NCBI GenBank assembly: GCA_036555515.1
Contig: DATBLC010000362.1
Span: 12,539-76,538, forward strand
DNA: 64,000 nucleotides
From: DATACQ01 sp036555515
Lineage (GTDB): Bacteria; Desulfobacterota; Binatia; UBA9968
Reading direction: 5' to 3'
Positions 44,388 through 53,506 of this stretch are shown piece by piece. Within the stretch, counting starts at the first letter, position 1, and each line of letters opens with the position of its first letter. The translations under genes were made by a program, and so were the position numbers. The notes beneath the pieces were generated by a model, which worked only from the letters and a program-made list of their open reading frames with translations, searched no databases and was not told where the DNA came from.

Positions 44388-44392
44388 ACCTG

Positions 44393-44421
44393 TTGACAGC
44401 GCGGTCACCCCTTTGTATGCA
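44393..44421 (+). promoter_or_regulatory. Candidate promoter of the bicupin gene, TTGACAGC type
   Basis: TTGACA (44393-44398), a 17-bp spacer and TATGCA (44416-44421), 38 bp before the start codon. Confidence 0.5.
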
Positions 44422-44459
44422 ACAGCAGTAGACGGCGGCTTAGCGCGCGGGAGGAATTT

Positions 44460-45455
44460 ATGGATCTGCAAGAACTCAGTCAGTGGATGAAAGAAAGAAA
44501 CCTAAAGGGCCATTGGGAACACTCCGAATGGTCCCAGACGGTGAAGCCTTATTTGTGGAAAGGCAAGGATATTTTCCAGGCTCTCACCTGGTCGGGAGAA
44601 TTGATCACCACCGGCGAGGCAGGACGGCGGACGATCCAGATGCGTAATCCGGGACTGGCGGCCGGCATGACCAACACCGTGCATATTTCCGTGCAACTGG
44701 TAAAACCCGGGGAGATAGCCGCGGCGCACCGGCATACGGCGGCGGCGATCCGCTTTATCGTCAAAGGCACGCCCAACGCCTACACGATCGTCGAGGGCGA
44801 GCGCTTTCCAATGTTCGAAGGCGATTTCATCACCACGCCCAATTGGACCTGGCACGATCATTTTAACGGCTCCAACGAGCCGGTCATGTGGCTGGACGGT
44901 TTGGATGTTCGACTCGTCACCCACTTCGGTGCGATGATCCAGGAGAATTTTAAGAAAGAGCAGCAGCCCATTGAAAGACCGGACAACTTCTCGTCGAAGA
45001 TTTTTTCTCACGCGCGGCCAAGCTGGATCAAGAATTCCTTCCAGGCGCCGCCCTACCGTTATCCGTGGGAGGAGACCAACGCGAGCTTGCAGGCGCTCAA
45101 GGAAAGCGCCGGCGATCCCTATGACGGCGTCTTGTTGGAATACACCAACCCGGTCCACGGCGGACATACTTTGCCGACCTGTTCCTGCTCGATCCAACTG
45201 CTTCGTCCGAAGGAAAAAACCAAGACGCACCGTCACACGAGCACGACGGTCTATTACGGGTTTCGCGGTCAAGGAGTGACCAAGGTTTCGGCCAACGAGT
45301 TTAATTGGGAAAAAGGCGATCTCTTCGTCGTGCCTTCCTGGCAATGGCACTCGCATGAGAACACGACCAGTGAAGACGCGATTCTCTTTTCGATCAACGA
45401 CCGCCCGTCGACGGAAGCGTTGGGGCTGTATCGGGAAGAGGGCGAGCACGCCTGA
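44460..45455 (+). CDS. Bicupin ring-cleavage dioxygenase-like protein (gentisate 1,2-dioxygenase type)
   Basis: 331 residues with two cupin domains. Cupin 1 has AAHRHTAAAIRFIVKGTPN and WTWHDHFN; cupin 2 has KTHRHTSTTVYYGFRGQG and WQWHSHEN. The paired histidines are the Fe(II) ligands of gentisate and 1-hydroxy-2-naphthoate dioxygenases. Both sites keep their histidines, whereas many family members keep only one. GGGAGGAA precedes ATG 44460. It may cleave an aromatic acid taken up with help of the adjacent Bug protein (inference). Confidence 0.88.
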   Translation: MDLQELSQWMKERNLKGHWEHSEWSQTVKPYLWKGKDIFQALTWSGELITTGEAGRRTIQMRNPGLAAGMTNTVHISVQLVKPGEIAAAHRHTAAAIRFIVKGTPNAYTIVEGERFPMFEGDFITTPNWTWHDHFNGSNEPVMWLDGLDVRLVTHFGAMIQENFKKEQQPIERPDNFSSKIFSHARPSWIKNSFQAPPYRYPWEETNASLQALKESAGDPYDGVLLEYTNPVHGGHTLPTCSCSIQLLRPKEKTKTHRHTSTTVYYGFRGQGVTKVSANEFNWEKGDLFVVPSWQWHSHENTTSEDAILFSINDRPSTEALGLYREEGEHA

Positions 45456-45466
45456 ACTGAACACAT

Positions 45467-45946
45467 TTAACCGCAGGAGCGCAAAGGACGCAAAGTTTTT
45501 CAAAAAGAAAGGCACGACCCCGTCGTGCCTTCGCTGAACTTCAAAGTTTTCGCGACTTGCGCAAATTTTCTCCTGGCCCGATTTCGAATTCGCGAATTGA
45601 CAAGAGAATACGGTCTGACCACGAAGTGGTCCATGATCTTACGCTCGCCCACAGAACATGAAAATGCAGATCATCGTCATGCCGGCATGGATTGCCGGCA
45701 TCCAGGTTCGCCGGATGCGTCCGGAAACGTCCATGTCAACCTGGGTTCCAGCACTCCATGCTGGAACGACGCAAAGGAGGGGTTCTGCTTAAACTGACCG
45801 AGGCCGCTCCGGCCCCGTATTTTCAAAGGAGGCACGAAGGACACGAGGGTTTGGATCTCTTTTACCGAAAAACTTTGTGCTCTTTGTGTTAAAATTTCTT
45901 CCACTTTTGGTTACGGCCCTGCCGCGCTAGGCTCTTTGTGGTTAAT
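45467..45946. repeat. Nested inverted repeats with phased 9-bp arms
   Basis: The 486-bp gap has no gene. Outer arms: ACCGCAGGAGCGCAAAGG (near 45470) with ACGCAAAG, and on the right CTTTGTGCT, CTTTGTGTT (near 45875-45890) and CTTTGTGGTTAA just before 45942. Inside the right arm GGCACGAAGGACACGAGGG keeps nonamer phase. A separate palindromic repeat (45676-45771) is nested between the arms. Confidence 0.55.
45676..45771 (+). repeat. CGTCATGCCGGCATGG palindromic repeat
   Basis: About 96 bp. The left arm (CGTCATGCCGGCATGGATTG, continuing to CCAGGTT) and right arm (AACCTGGGTTCC to GGAACGACG) are about 34 bp each and complementary at most positions. The loop has a smaller palindrome CCGGATGCGTCCGG. 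The consensus is like intergenic repeats seen in many proteobacteria. Confidence 0.7.
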
Positions 45947-47345
45947 CAACTTTTGCCAGCTTAGCGGCGTTTTCGCCCGCTAAGATCCCTGTGACCACTG
46001 CTTGCATGAGTCCGCCGGCGTAGCCGCCGCGATAGCCTCCCATGAGCCCGCCGATGGCATCGCCCGCGGCGAAGAGACCGGGAATCGGATTTTCATTGCC
46101 ATCCAAAGCCTCGGCGCGGCCATTGATTAAAACACCACCCATTGTGAAGGTGATGCCGGAGACGACCTTTAACCCGTAGAACCGCGCGCGCAGTCGCCTG
46201 GGTTTTCCCATGCGCGGCACGGCGAGTGAGCCGGCCTGGTTCGATTCGACGGCGCTATTATATTGTTCCAATGTAGCGGTCAAGGTTTGTGCATTGACGC
46301 CGAGCGCCGCGGCGAGTCCAGTAACGGTGTCGTGAAAAAAAATATCGCCGTCGTTGTCGCTGAGCCACGGATTGGGCGCGGGTATCATCACAGAAGTCGA
46401 AGCAGGGCTATTCTTCGAGGCTTCCCAGGATTCCTGATCGAAGATCAAAGCAGCGCCGGTTGGATCATCCGAGCGCGCCAATTCATTGGCTACGGCGACG
46501 TCGCCGCGGCCCTCGTCGACGAATCGATGGCCGTGGCGATCGATCAGAATGCCCTCATTGACGAATGAATCCAATCTCGGATAAGGCCAAAAGCGATCAT
46601 CCACCAAAGCTTTTCGCGAAATCAGATGGCCGTAAAAGTATTGCAGATTGACCGCCTTGGCGCCGGCTTCCAACGCCATGCGCAGCCCATCGCCAGTATC
46701 CTGTCGTGAACCGCGCAGTTTACACTGGTCGGCTTTCGGGCCGATGTAGCGCCGGACCATTTCCCTGTTCGCGCTGAAGCCGCCGGTGGATAAGATCGTT
46801 GCCCGCGCGCCCAATTTCAGCGCTGCGCCATCCTGCTTGCCGACGATTCCTTTAATTGCGCCATTCTCGCGGATCAGCGAAACACCTTCAGTACCATTCA
46901 GATAACGCCCGCCGAGCCGCTCCAAGCGCGTTTTTAGCGCCGCCACCGCCCGGGTACCGACGTCTTTTTTGTAAACCGGAGCGAGAGAGATTTCGCTCTG
47001 TTGGTTTAGCCAGATTCTTCCCGGCACCGTCTCCTCAAGGCCGATGCCCGCGTTCGTTAGCCAGTCCACCGCCCGCCCGCAAGTTTCCGACCAGGCTCTC
47101 ACCAGATCCGGGTAACCTACGCCTTCGGACATGACGAAGTCGTAAAGCTCGGCGGAATCTGTCCGCGGGCTCTTGCCGCCGGCGCGCAAACTTCCCGAAG
47201 CCATGAGCACATTGCCGTCGCCGAATTCGCCCGCGCTCTTGTCGATTAACAGGACACCGGCGCCGCTCTCCGCCGCGCGCAGAGCCGCGCTGAATCCCGC
47301 CAGTCCGGCACCAACTATTAGAACATCTGAATTCAATGTATCCAT
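45942..47345 (-). CDS. FAD-dependent oxidoreductase (fumarate reductase/succinate dehydrogenase flavoprotein-like)
   Basis: 467 residues. The FAD-binding start DVLIVGAGLAGFSAALRAAE and C-terminal IPGLFAAGDAIGGLMGGYRG place it with flavocytochrome c/tricarballylate-dehydrogenase-type flavoproteins. The fumarate-reductase-like capping part contains TFTMGGVLING. It lacks a heme domain and signal peptide, so it is cytoplasmic. ATG 47345 is chosen over GTG 47360. It lies downstream of the substrate-binding protein gene at 47473 on the same strand and may share its transcript. Substrate unknown. Confidence 0.88.
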   Translation of the reverse strand: MDTLNSDVLIVGAGLAGFSAALRAAESGAGVLLIDKSAGEFGDGNVLMASGSLRAGGKSPRTDSAELYDFVMSEGVGYPDLVRAWSETCGRAVDWLTNAGIGLEETVPGRIWLNQQSEISLAPVYKKDVGTRAVAALKTRLERLGGRYLNGTEGVSLIRENGAIKGIVGKQDGAALKLGARATILSTGGFSANREMVRRYIGPKADQCKLRGSRQDTGDGLRMALEAGAKAVNLQYFYGHLISRKALVDDRFWPYPRLDSFVNEGILIDRHGHRFVDEGRGDVAVANELARSDDPTGAALIFDQESWEASKNSPASTSVMIPAPNPWLSDNDGDIFFHDTVTGLAAALGVNAQTLTATLEQYNSAVESNQAGSLAVPRMGKPRRLRARFYGLKVVSGITFTMGGVLINGRAEALDGNENPIPGLFAAGDAIGGLMGGYRGGYAGGLMQAVVTGILAGENAAKLAKVD

Positions 47346-47377
47346 GGCTATTCGCGTCACGCCTCAAATTGCCGAGC

Positions 47378-47457
47378 GTTCAAAAAGTTCAAATCGTTCA
47401 AGTCGCTTACGGATTGCTTAACGCTCGAACATTTTGAACGGCTTGAAGGATTTGGAG
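47378..47457. repeat. Phased 9-bp degenerate array with inverted arms
   Basis: Arm 1: GTTCAAAAA, GTTCAAATC, GTTCAAGTC. Arm 2 on the opposite strand: TTCAAGCCG, TTCAAAATG, TTCGAG, also in nonamer phase. It lies between the FAD oxidoreductase and the upstream binding protein gene. Confidence 0.75.
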
Positions 47458-47472
47458 TGAACCACCGCCGCA

Positions 47473-48477
47473 CTACGGGATTTTATATCCCAATTCCTTC
47501 GCCACTTCGGTCGCGAGGCGGTCGTCGGCGATGTCCGTGAAGGCCACTTTGCGATCGACATGGCGGCCTTGTGCCTGCACGGACTTGACCAGTATCTCCA
47601 TGCCGGTGCGGCTGGGAATGCCGGTGGGGCTAAGCGTGGTGAGAAACTGATCGTAGGTTTCGCCGGCCGCTTCCCTGTCCATCTTTAGGAGCTTTACGAT
47701 AAGGTCTAAAGTCTTTGGTTTGGATTTTCGAATTTCGTCTTTGGCGAGTTGCAACGAACGGATCACCCGTTTGGTGTCAGCGGGCCGTTCCTGAATCGTT
47801 TTCACCAGCGCGGTCAAACCGCCGCCGGGCATGTCAACCATCGCGCCCACGTCGAGAACCTTGTTAAATCCCTTTTTCTGGGCGCCAAAGGTCACCGGCG
47901 GAGAAAGCATCGCCGCATCGACATATCCCGATTCCAGTGAGATGAGTTGTTGTATTTGTTGCCCGCCAATCGACACCAAAACAAAATCTTTGGGATTCAC
48001 GGCGAGCTTTTCCATTGCCAAATTGAACGCGACATGGACCGTGCCTCCGAGGCCGGTGATGGATATCTTTTTTCCTTTCAGGCTGTCGAGGGTTTTAAAT
48101 TGTGGCTTGGCCATCAGCCAGTAGGAGATTTTATCGGACGAAAACCAGATGGCTCTGGTGGAAAATCCGCTCAATGTCGCGTTGACCGAGGCAGGGCCAA
48201 CGCCCGCCTGATAATCGATGTCCCCTTGGGTCAGAGCCGCAGGCACTAGCGCGGACTGCATGAGAATGACCTCCATATCCAGGCCGTTGGCGTTAAACAA
48301 GCCCCATTCCTTGGCGGCCAATAGCGGCAATGCCGTGATCGTGAAACCGGCGTTGGAAATCCTTAGCTTGCCGCGCCGCTCCTGGGCTTCCGCGCCGGTT
48401 ACCAAGAACAGCAAAACGAGGACAATGCCGGTTAATATGGCGCGTGCGTTGGCAAATGATTTATTACTTGGCGACAT
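47473..48477 (-). CDS. ABC transporter substrate-binding protein, NitT/TauT (NMT1/THI5-like)
   Basis: 334 residues. Signal peptide AILTGIVLVLLFLVTGAEA. Mature start KLRISNAGFTITALPLLAAK with LKGKKISITGLGGTVHVAFN and SLESGYVDAAMLSPPVTFGA. It lies 62 bp after the iron-type permease gene on the same strand, so it may be co-transcribed although it belongs to a different binding-protein family. Its cognate permease is unknown. C-terminus ends KELGYKIP. Confidence 0.88.
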   Translation of the reverse strand: MSPSNKSFANARAILTGIVLVLLFLVTGAEAQERRGKLRISNAGFTITALPLLAAKEWGLFNANGLDMEVILMQSALVPAALTQGDIDYQAGVGPASVNATLSGFSTRAIWFSSDKISYWLMAKPQFKTLDSLKGKKISITGLGGTVHVAFNLAMEKLAVNPKDFVLVSIGGQQIQQLISLESGYVDAAMLSPPVTFGAQKKGFNKVLDVGAMVDMPGGGLTALVKTIQERPADTKRVIRSLQLAKDEIRKSKPKTLDLIVKLLKMDREAAGETYDQFLTTLSPTGIPSRTGMEILVKSVQAQGRHVDRKVAFTDIADDRLATEVAKELGYKIP

Positions 48478-48539
48478 GGTGCTCTCCTGATGACCTTGCC
48501 AGGCTTATTTCCGCGCGGCGCGGCGCAAGTTCATGGCCG

Positions 48540-50327
48540 TCACATTGCGCGGGTCGCAATGCCTGAACGTCGGGCGACGATCCAATAAAGGGCGATGATG
48601 GGGGTTAGGGCGCCCAGCATGATGACTGTCAGCGCGGCGGCCTGGCTGAAGCCGCCGTTTAGCCAAATGCTCCAAACCACCACTGGCAGCGTCATGTTTT
48701 CGGCCCGCGATAACAACACGGCAAGGGTCAATTCACGATAGGTCATCAGGGCGATCCACAGCCAGCCGTATAAAATAGGCGGGGTGAGAATCGGCACGAG
48801 GATGCGCTGCACCACGTTGCGCGTGCTGGCGCCGCTGACGTAGGCCGCCTCTTCCAACTCACGATGAATCTGAATCAGCGAGCTGTTCATCATGCGCGTT
48901 CCATAGCTCAGGCGCACGATGATGTATAACACGAGCAGCAGCCAGAGCGTGCCGTAGAGCGGAATGAATCCGCGCAGCACGAACAGCGCCAGCAACATCG
49001 CGCCGATGGCGAAAACTGTATTGGGCACGGCGTGGGGCAAGAAAGCGAAGAAATCGAAGAGAAATCTGCAGCGGACCTTCGAACGCAACACCACCCAGGC
49101 GAATACCAGGCTGGCGAGAATCGTGAGGGTCGGAGTCAGCAGCATCAGGATCGAGGTATTGCTCGCGCCCCTAAGAATCAGTGCCCACGGCAGCGAGAAG
49201 TAGTTCTGCAACGATGCGCGCCCGAACGCCTCCAGGGACGGCATCTCGAAATATTTCAATAGCGACGCCCAGAGAAGCATCGCCAGGGGGATTAGCTTGC
49301 TCAAAACCAGATAAGAGCCGACGAACAGCCAGGCGATAATTGCCCGGCGGCCGAGCTTGACGGTTTTCGGCAGATACGCTTTGCCGGTGATCACTTCATA
49401 CTGGTGGCTGCGTTTCTGCACGCGCGCGTACCACCATCCCAACGTCGCCGCCAAAATAATGCCGATGATGCTGAACGTCGCACCGGCGCCGTAACGCGGC
49501 AACCCCTCTTGCGGGCTCACCAGCAGATACATGTAGGTGCTGAAGGTGAAAATCCGGTTGGACCAGCCGATGATCGCCGGCACGTCGAAGGCCGAAAGCC
49601 CAACCGTGAAAATATAGATACCCGCCGCCAGCACGCCGGGCCAAATCAATGGAATCGTCACGGTGAAAAGCATGCGCGCCGTGCCCGCGCCGCTGGTTTC
49701 CGCCGCTTCCTCGAGCTTGGGGTCCATGGCGCGAAACGCGCTGGCGGTCATGATAAAGGCCACCGGCGTCAGGTTAAGGCCCTGAACCCAACCCATGCCC
49801 GCGACCGTCGTAATGCTCAACGGGGCATCCTGGAGCGCGAACATAGTTTGCAAGAATTGATTGACGATACCGATCCTCGGATGGAGCAGAAACAGCCAGC
49901 CCATGGCGACGGCAAACCCCGGAACCAGCAACCCGATGGTCATAAGCGTCAGAAGAATGGTTTTGCCGGGAAAATCCGTCCGTTCCACTAACCACGCGGT
50001 GGGAAGGCCGAATAAGAATGCGACCCCAAGCGCGACGAGCGAAAATTCCGCGGTGTTCCATAGGATGCGGTAGGTGAAAGAGTCGGCGAACACCGCCGTG
50101 TAATTATTAAGCGAGTAACCGGCGACGGGATCGAGCAGCGAGCCTTCGAAAAAACTCAGCCAAAAAATGACCAGGAGCGGCGCGAGAATGAGCAGACTAA
50201 AAACGCTCGCGATGCCGACCATGAGCGCCGACCAGGGATCCACTGAGCCCCAGCCCATGGTTGACGTCCGGTTGAGATAGAGGCGTACTTTACCGAAACT
50301 GGACGAAGGGATTGCTGTCTTTGACAT
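48540..50327 (-). CDS. Two-domain ABC permease (FbpB/ThiP type, iron-type)
   Basis: 595 residues with about 12 membrane helices in two homologous halves. Each half has the ATPase-docking EAA loop: EEAAETSGAGTARMLFTVTI and EEAAYVSGASTRNVVQRILV. Fused permeases of this kind serve Fe(III), thiamine or related importers. The binding-protein gene of matching family is upstream (50397-51482). No ATP-binding gene is found near, so the importer must borrow one encoded elsewhere or be incomplete. Confidence 0.92.
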   Translation of the reverse strand: MSKTAIPSSSFGKVRLYLNRTSTMGWGSVDPWSALMVGIASVFSLLILAPLLVIFWLSFFEGSLLDPVAGYSLNNYTAVFADSFTYRILWNTAEFSLVALGVAFLFGLPTAWLVERTDFPGKTILLTLMTIGLLVPGFAVAMGWLFLLHPRIGIVNQFLQTMFALQDAPLSITTVAGMGWVQGLNLTPVAFIMTASAFRAMDPKLEEAAETSGAGTARMLFTVTIPLIWPGVLAAGIYIFTVGLSAFDVPAIIGWSNRIFTFSTYMYLLVSPQEGLPRYGAGATFSIIGIILAATLGWWYARVQKRSHQYEVITGKAYLPKTVKLGRRAIIAWLFVGSYLVLSKLIPLAMLLWASLLKYFEMPSLEAFGRASLQNYFSLPWALILRGASNTSILMLLTPTLTILASLVFAWVVLRSKVRCRFLFDFFAFLPHAVPNTVFAIGAMLLALFVLRGFIPLYGTLWLLLVLYIIVRLSYGTRMMNSSLIQIHRELEEAAYVSGASTRNVVQRILVPILTPPILYGWLWIALMTYRELTLAVLLSRAENMTLPVVVWSIWLNGGFSQAAALTVIMLGALTPIIALYWIVARRSGIATRAM

Positions 50328-50396
50328 CTGTAAGACACTCTAATTTTTCTAACTCGATGCCATCGTCCCGAGCATGCCGAATCGGCCGCTACAAAG

Positions 50397-51482
50397 CTAT
50401 TGCTTCTGGGTTATGATTTTCACCATCTCTTGAGCTGTCTTTTCGATTTCCGGGTTGTTGGCTACCCACTCGAGCGTGGGCACGAAAAACTTCACTCCCC
50501 TTTTCTGGAGCGCTCTGACTTTCTGCCCGATCTGCGACTCCGGGAATAGGTAGAGGTCCGAGAAGTCGCTGTCCCAGAGTAACTTTTGCGCCTCCCTGGT
50601 GAGCAAAAACGTGGTGAAGAGCTTTGCAGCGGCGGGATTCTCGGCGTTTTTGGGAATATTTAGAAAAAAATGCCGGATCATCGCGGCGTCAGACGGAATC
50701 ACGTGCTCGAGCGGCGCGCCTTGAGCTTGCAGCTCGAAGGTGCTGGCGCCGTTGCAATCCATTACCAGCGAGAGAAACTCCCCGGTAACGATCCGCTCCA
50801 TCTCGTTGCAGCGAATCAGGCCGGATACCTGTTTTGAAAACTGCCTGACGTAATCGAGCGCCGCTTCCCGCCCCCACAGTTCCTTCGCGGCAAGAAGGTT
50901 TAGGCCCGTGACGTAGGGCGTGGAAGCGAGTCTGCCTTTCCAAAAGGGCTTCAAAAAATCCTTAAGACTTCGGGGTGCCTCGTTTTTCGGCACTCTTTTG
51001 GTGTTATAGGGGGTTCCCGGCAATCCTGAATAAACTCTCAAGCTCTGGCCGTCGCCTTCGACCATTTCTTTGGTGATGCGGTCCGGTAATAGCTTCGGCC
51101 AGTCGACTGCGTGAAAGATTTTCCGTCTGACCAGAGGTACGAGGTAGCTTTCGGCGCCGATGTAAACGTCACTCGCTGCAGGTTGGCCGGCCGCCAACTC
51201 AGTGGCGATCTGACTTCCCATACTCGGCATTGATGGGCCGGGCGTGAAGGCAATCTTAACGTTGGTGCCGAACATTTTGTTCATCATTTGTTCGTACAGT
51301 CCCATGCGTTTAGTGCCGCCCAAGGTGCCCTCCCCCCAACTTAACTTGAGTTTTCCTTCTTTGTTGGCTTCCTGAATCACGGTGGCAAGGGCGGGTGACC
51401 ACTGCTGCTGCGCGGCCTGCAGCACCCCGCCAAAGGGCAGTAGTGAGACGAACGCGACGAAAGTGAGTGCAGATGCTTTCAT
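50397..51482 (-). CDS. Extracellular solute-binding protein, FbpA/iron-type
   Basis: 361 residues. Signal peptide LTFVAFVSLLPFGGVLQAA. Family-1-like fold: LATVIQEANKEGKLKLSWGE, ASDVYIGAESYLVPLVRRKI, VYSGLPGTPYNTKRVPKNEA, FWKGRLASTPYVTGLNLLA. The C-terminus has TTFLLTREAQKLLWDSDFSD. The arrangement SBP-permease, 69 bp apart, is typical of FbpABC systems; here the third gene is a NitT-type binding protein and not an ATPase. A strong minus-strand promoter lies upstream. Confidence 0.9.
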   Translation of the reverse strand: MKASALTFVAFVSLLPFGGVLQAAQQQWSPALATVIQEANKEGKLKLSWGEGTLGGTKRMGLYEQMMNKMFGTNVKIAFTPGPSMPSMGSQIATELAAGQPAASDVYIGAESYLVPLVRRKIFHAVDWPKLLPDRITKEMVEGDGQSLRVYSGLPGTPYNTKRVPKNEAPRSLKDFLKPFWKGRLASTPYVTGLNLLAAKELWGREAALDYVRQFSKQVSGLIRCNEMERIVTGEFLSLVMDCNGASTFELQAQGAPLEHVIPSDAAMIRHFFLNIPKNAENPAAAKLFTTFLLTREAQKLLWDSDFSDLYLFPESQIGQKVRALQKRGVKFFVPTLEWVANNPEIEKTAQEMVKIITQKQ

Positions 51483-51558
51483 GGTAACTCCTTACAGGTT
51501 CGCTTCCTACCCATTCATACAGTCGTGGGCGCACAAACTCTTGGGAAGTCTGTTGTGG

Positions 51559-51586
51559 TCTATACCGGACCTTTAATGGGTGTCAA
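51559..51586 (-). promoter_or_regulatory. Strong candidate promoter of the iron-type transporter operon
   Basis: On the minus strand TTGACA (51586-51581), a 16-bp spacer and TATAGA (51564-51559), 77 bp upstream of the start codon. Confidence 0.7.
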
Positions 51587-51673
51587 GCTATTACTCGGGG
51601 AGCGTTAACGGACCGGTGTTTGAAATATGCCGGTGAGTGTGATTTTTCTTCAAAGTCGGGACAGGATGCAATG

Positions 51674-53422
51674 ATGAGCAAAACAGCACGCCAACCAGCA
51701 CCATCGCGGGCCGCCATCGACCCGATCACTTTGGAAGTGATCCGTCACGGCATTATTTCCATCTGTGACCAGATCGATGCCAATATGACGCGCACGGCGT
51801 TCAGCCCGTACATCTACGAATACAAGGACTATGCCGTCGGATTCGTCGGCGCAGAGGGCGAATTGCTGGCGCAATCCACGGGCGGCATGCCGGTATTCGT
51901 TGCCGATTCCGTGGGCATGGCGGTGCGGGACGGCCTGCAAGTCTATGGCCGTGAGAATCTTCACAAGGGCGACCTGGTTCTGTGCAACCACGCGGCGGTA
52001 CAGGGCCAACACTTGAATAACACGGTCATGTACACGCCGGTGTTCGCGGGTTCCAACGGCGATGATCTTATCGGCTTCTTCGCCGTCAACTGTCATTGGA
52101 TCGACGTCGGTGGGTCGGCCATCGGCTCGGTATCTTATTCATCCACCGACATTTTCATGGAAGGTTTACAACTGCGCTCGATCAAGCTCTGGTCGAAAGG
52201 CGAGCCGATAGAAGAGGTCTATCGGATCATTGAAAATAACACGCGTTTTCCACTGGAACTCCTCGGTGATATCGAAGCACAGCTCGGCGGTTGTCTTTTA
52301 GGTCGCGACCTCGCACAAACGATGGCAGACAAGTACGGCACGCAGGTCTTTCTCGGGGCGCTGGCGATTATTCTCGATCAATGCGAAGCGGCGACGCGCG
52401 AGAAGATTCGCGCGATCCCGGACGGCATCTATCGCCATGAAGCATTTCTCGACAACGACGGCATACGTGATGAAAAGATTCCCATCAAGGTCAAAATCGT
52501 CATCGCCGGCGACGAAATGACCGTCGATTATTCCGAGATGTCGCCGCAGGTGCGCGGCTGCATTAACTCCGGTTTCTACGGCGGCGGGCGCACTACGGCG
52601 CGAGTGGCCTTTAAATACCTGATCGCGACCGACGAGCCGGCCAATGAGGGAACATTCCGGCCGCTGAAGCTGATTCTTCCGCAAGGCAAATTGCTGAGCG
52701 CCGAAGCCACCGCGCCCATGGGACTTTACAGTATTCCTTTTCCGACGGTTATCGACTGCATCATCAAGGCATTGGAGCCGGCTCTACCCGAGCGCGTCAC
52801 CGGCGCTCATTTCGGAACTTTCTCGTCCCTGAGTTTCGCCGGAAAACGCGTGGATAGCGGAGCGGTCTTTAAAGCCAATGACAGCGGCCACGGCGGGTGG
52901 GGCGCCTGCGCGACGCATGATGGGGCGGGGCCGTTTCGCACCATGGCGCACGGCGATACCCGCTTGATTCCCATCGAGTTGCAAGAGTCGATGTATCCTT
53001 TCCGCGTCGAGGAATTCCGCTTGCGCCAGGATTCCGGCGGGCCGGGAGAGTGGCGCGGCGGACTCGGGTTCGACAAGCAATACATGCTCCTCGCGCCCTG
53101 CGAGTTGTGGGCGAACTTCGATCGCATCGGTTGCCCGCCCTGGGGCGTGCAGGGCGCCAAGTCGGCGAAGCCGGGCAAGGTGTTGATCTTCAAGAACGGA
53201 AAGTCCGAAGCCGAGCTGTTGTATAAGACCGAAGGTTGCCCATTACAAGCCGGCGATCGAGTGCGCATGTCCACGGGCGGGGGCGGTGGCTACGGCGATC
53301 CGAAGAACCGCCCCGTGGAACTCGTCGCGCGCGACGTGATCCGGGGCTTGGTCTCGCGCGAAAGCGCTCGCGAAGATTATGGCGTCGCGATCGACGACGA
53401 CGGCAAAGCGCGGCGCGTTTGA
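51674..53422 (+). CDS. Hydantoinase B/oxoprolinase family protein (HyuB)
   Basis: 582 residues, full length. HyuB_N begins IDPITLEVIRHGIISICDQI and has NMTRTAFSPYIYEYKDYAVG. The metal-site segment reads LCNHAAVQGQHLNNTVMYTP, the variant seen in caprolactamase and acetophenone-carboxylase-like subgroups. The C-terminal GGGGGYGDPKNRPVELVARD is typical. With HyuA it would hydrolyse or carboxylate an amide, lactam, hydantoin or ketone with ATP. ATG 51674 is preferred: ACAGGA lies seven bases upstream; ATG 51671 is adjacent. Order is B before A. Confidence 0.92.
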   Translation: MSKTARQPAPSRAAIDPITLEVIRHGIISICDQIDANMTRTAFSPYIYEYKDYAVGFVGAEGELLAQSTGGMPVFVADSVGMAVRDGLQVYGRENLHKGDLVLCNHAAVQGQHLNNTVMYTPVFAGSNGDDLIGFFAVNCHWIDVGGSAIGSVSYSSTDIFMEGLQLRSIKLWSKGEPIEEVYRIIENNTRFPLELLGDIEAQLGGCLLGRDLAQTMADKYGTQVFLGALAIILDQCEAATREKIRAIPDGIYRHEAFLDNDGIRDEKIPIKVKIVIAGDEMTVDYSEMSPQVRGCINSGFYGGGRTTARVAFKYLIATDEPANEGTFRPLKLILPQGKLLSAEATAPMGLYSIPFPTVIDCIIKALEPALPERVTGAHFGTFSSLSFAGKRVDSGAVFKANDSGHGGWGACATHDGAGPFRTMAHGDTRLIPIELQESMYPFRVEEFRLRQDSGGPGEWRGGLGFDKQYMLLAPCELWANFDRIGCPPWGVQGAKSAKPGKVLIFKNGKSEAELLYKTEGCPLQAGDRVRMSTGGGGGYGDPKNRPVELVARDVIRGLVSRESAREDYGVAIDDDGKARRV

Positions 53423-53432
53423 TCGCGGCGCG

Positions 53433-53502
53433 AGTTCCTGGTTTCAGGTTGAATTCGGAGTTAAAACTAGGAACTTGAAACTAGAGACTAAAAACTGGAG
53501 TT
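53433..53502 (+). repeat. Phased 7-bp degenerate array
   Basis: Ten heptamers in unbroken phase: AGTTCCT, GGTTTCA, GGTTGAA, TTCGGAG, TTAAAAC, TAGGAAC, TTGAAAC, TAGAGAC, TAAAAAC, TGGAGTT. It fills the gap between the HyuB and HyuA genes and includes the ribosome binding region of HyuA (CTGGAG). Confidence 0.75.
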
Positions 53503-53506
53503 TTAG

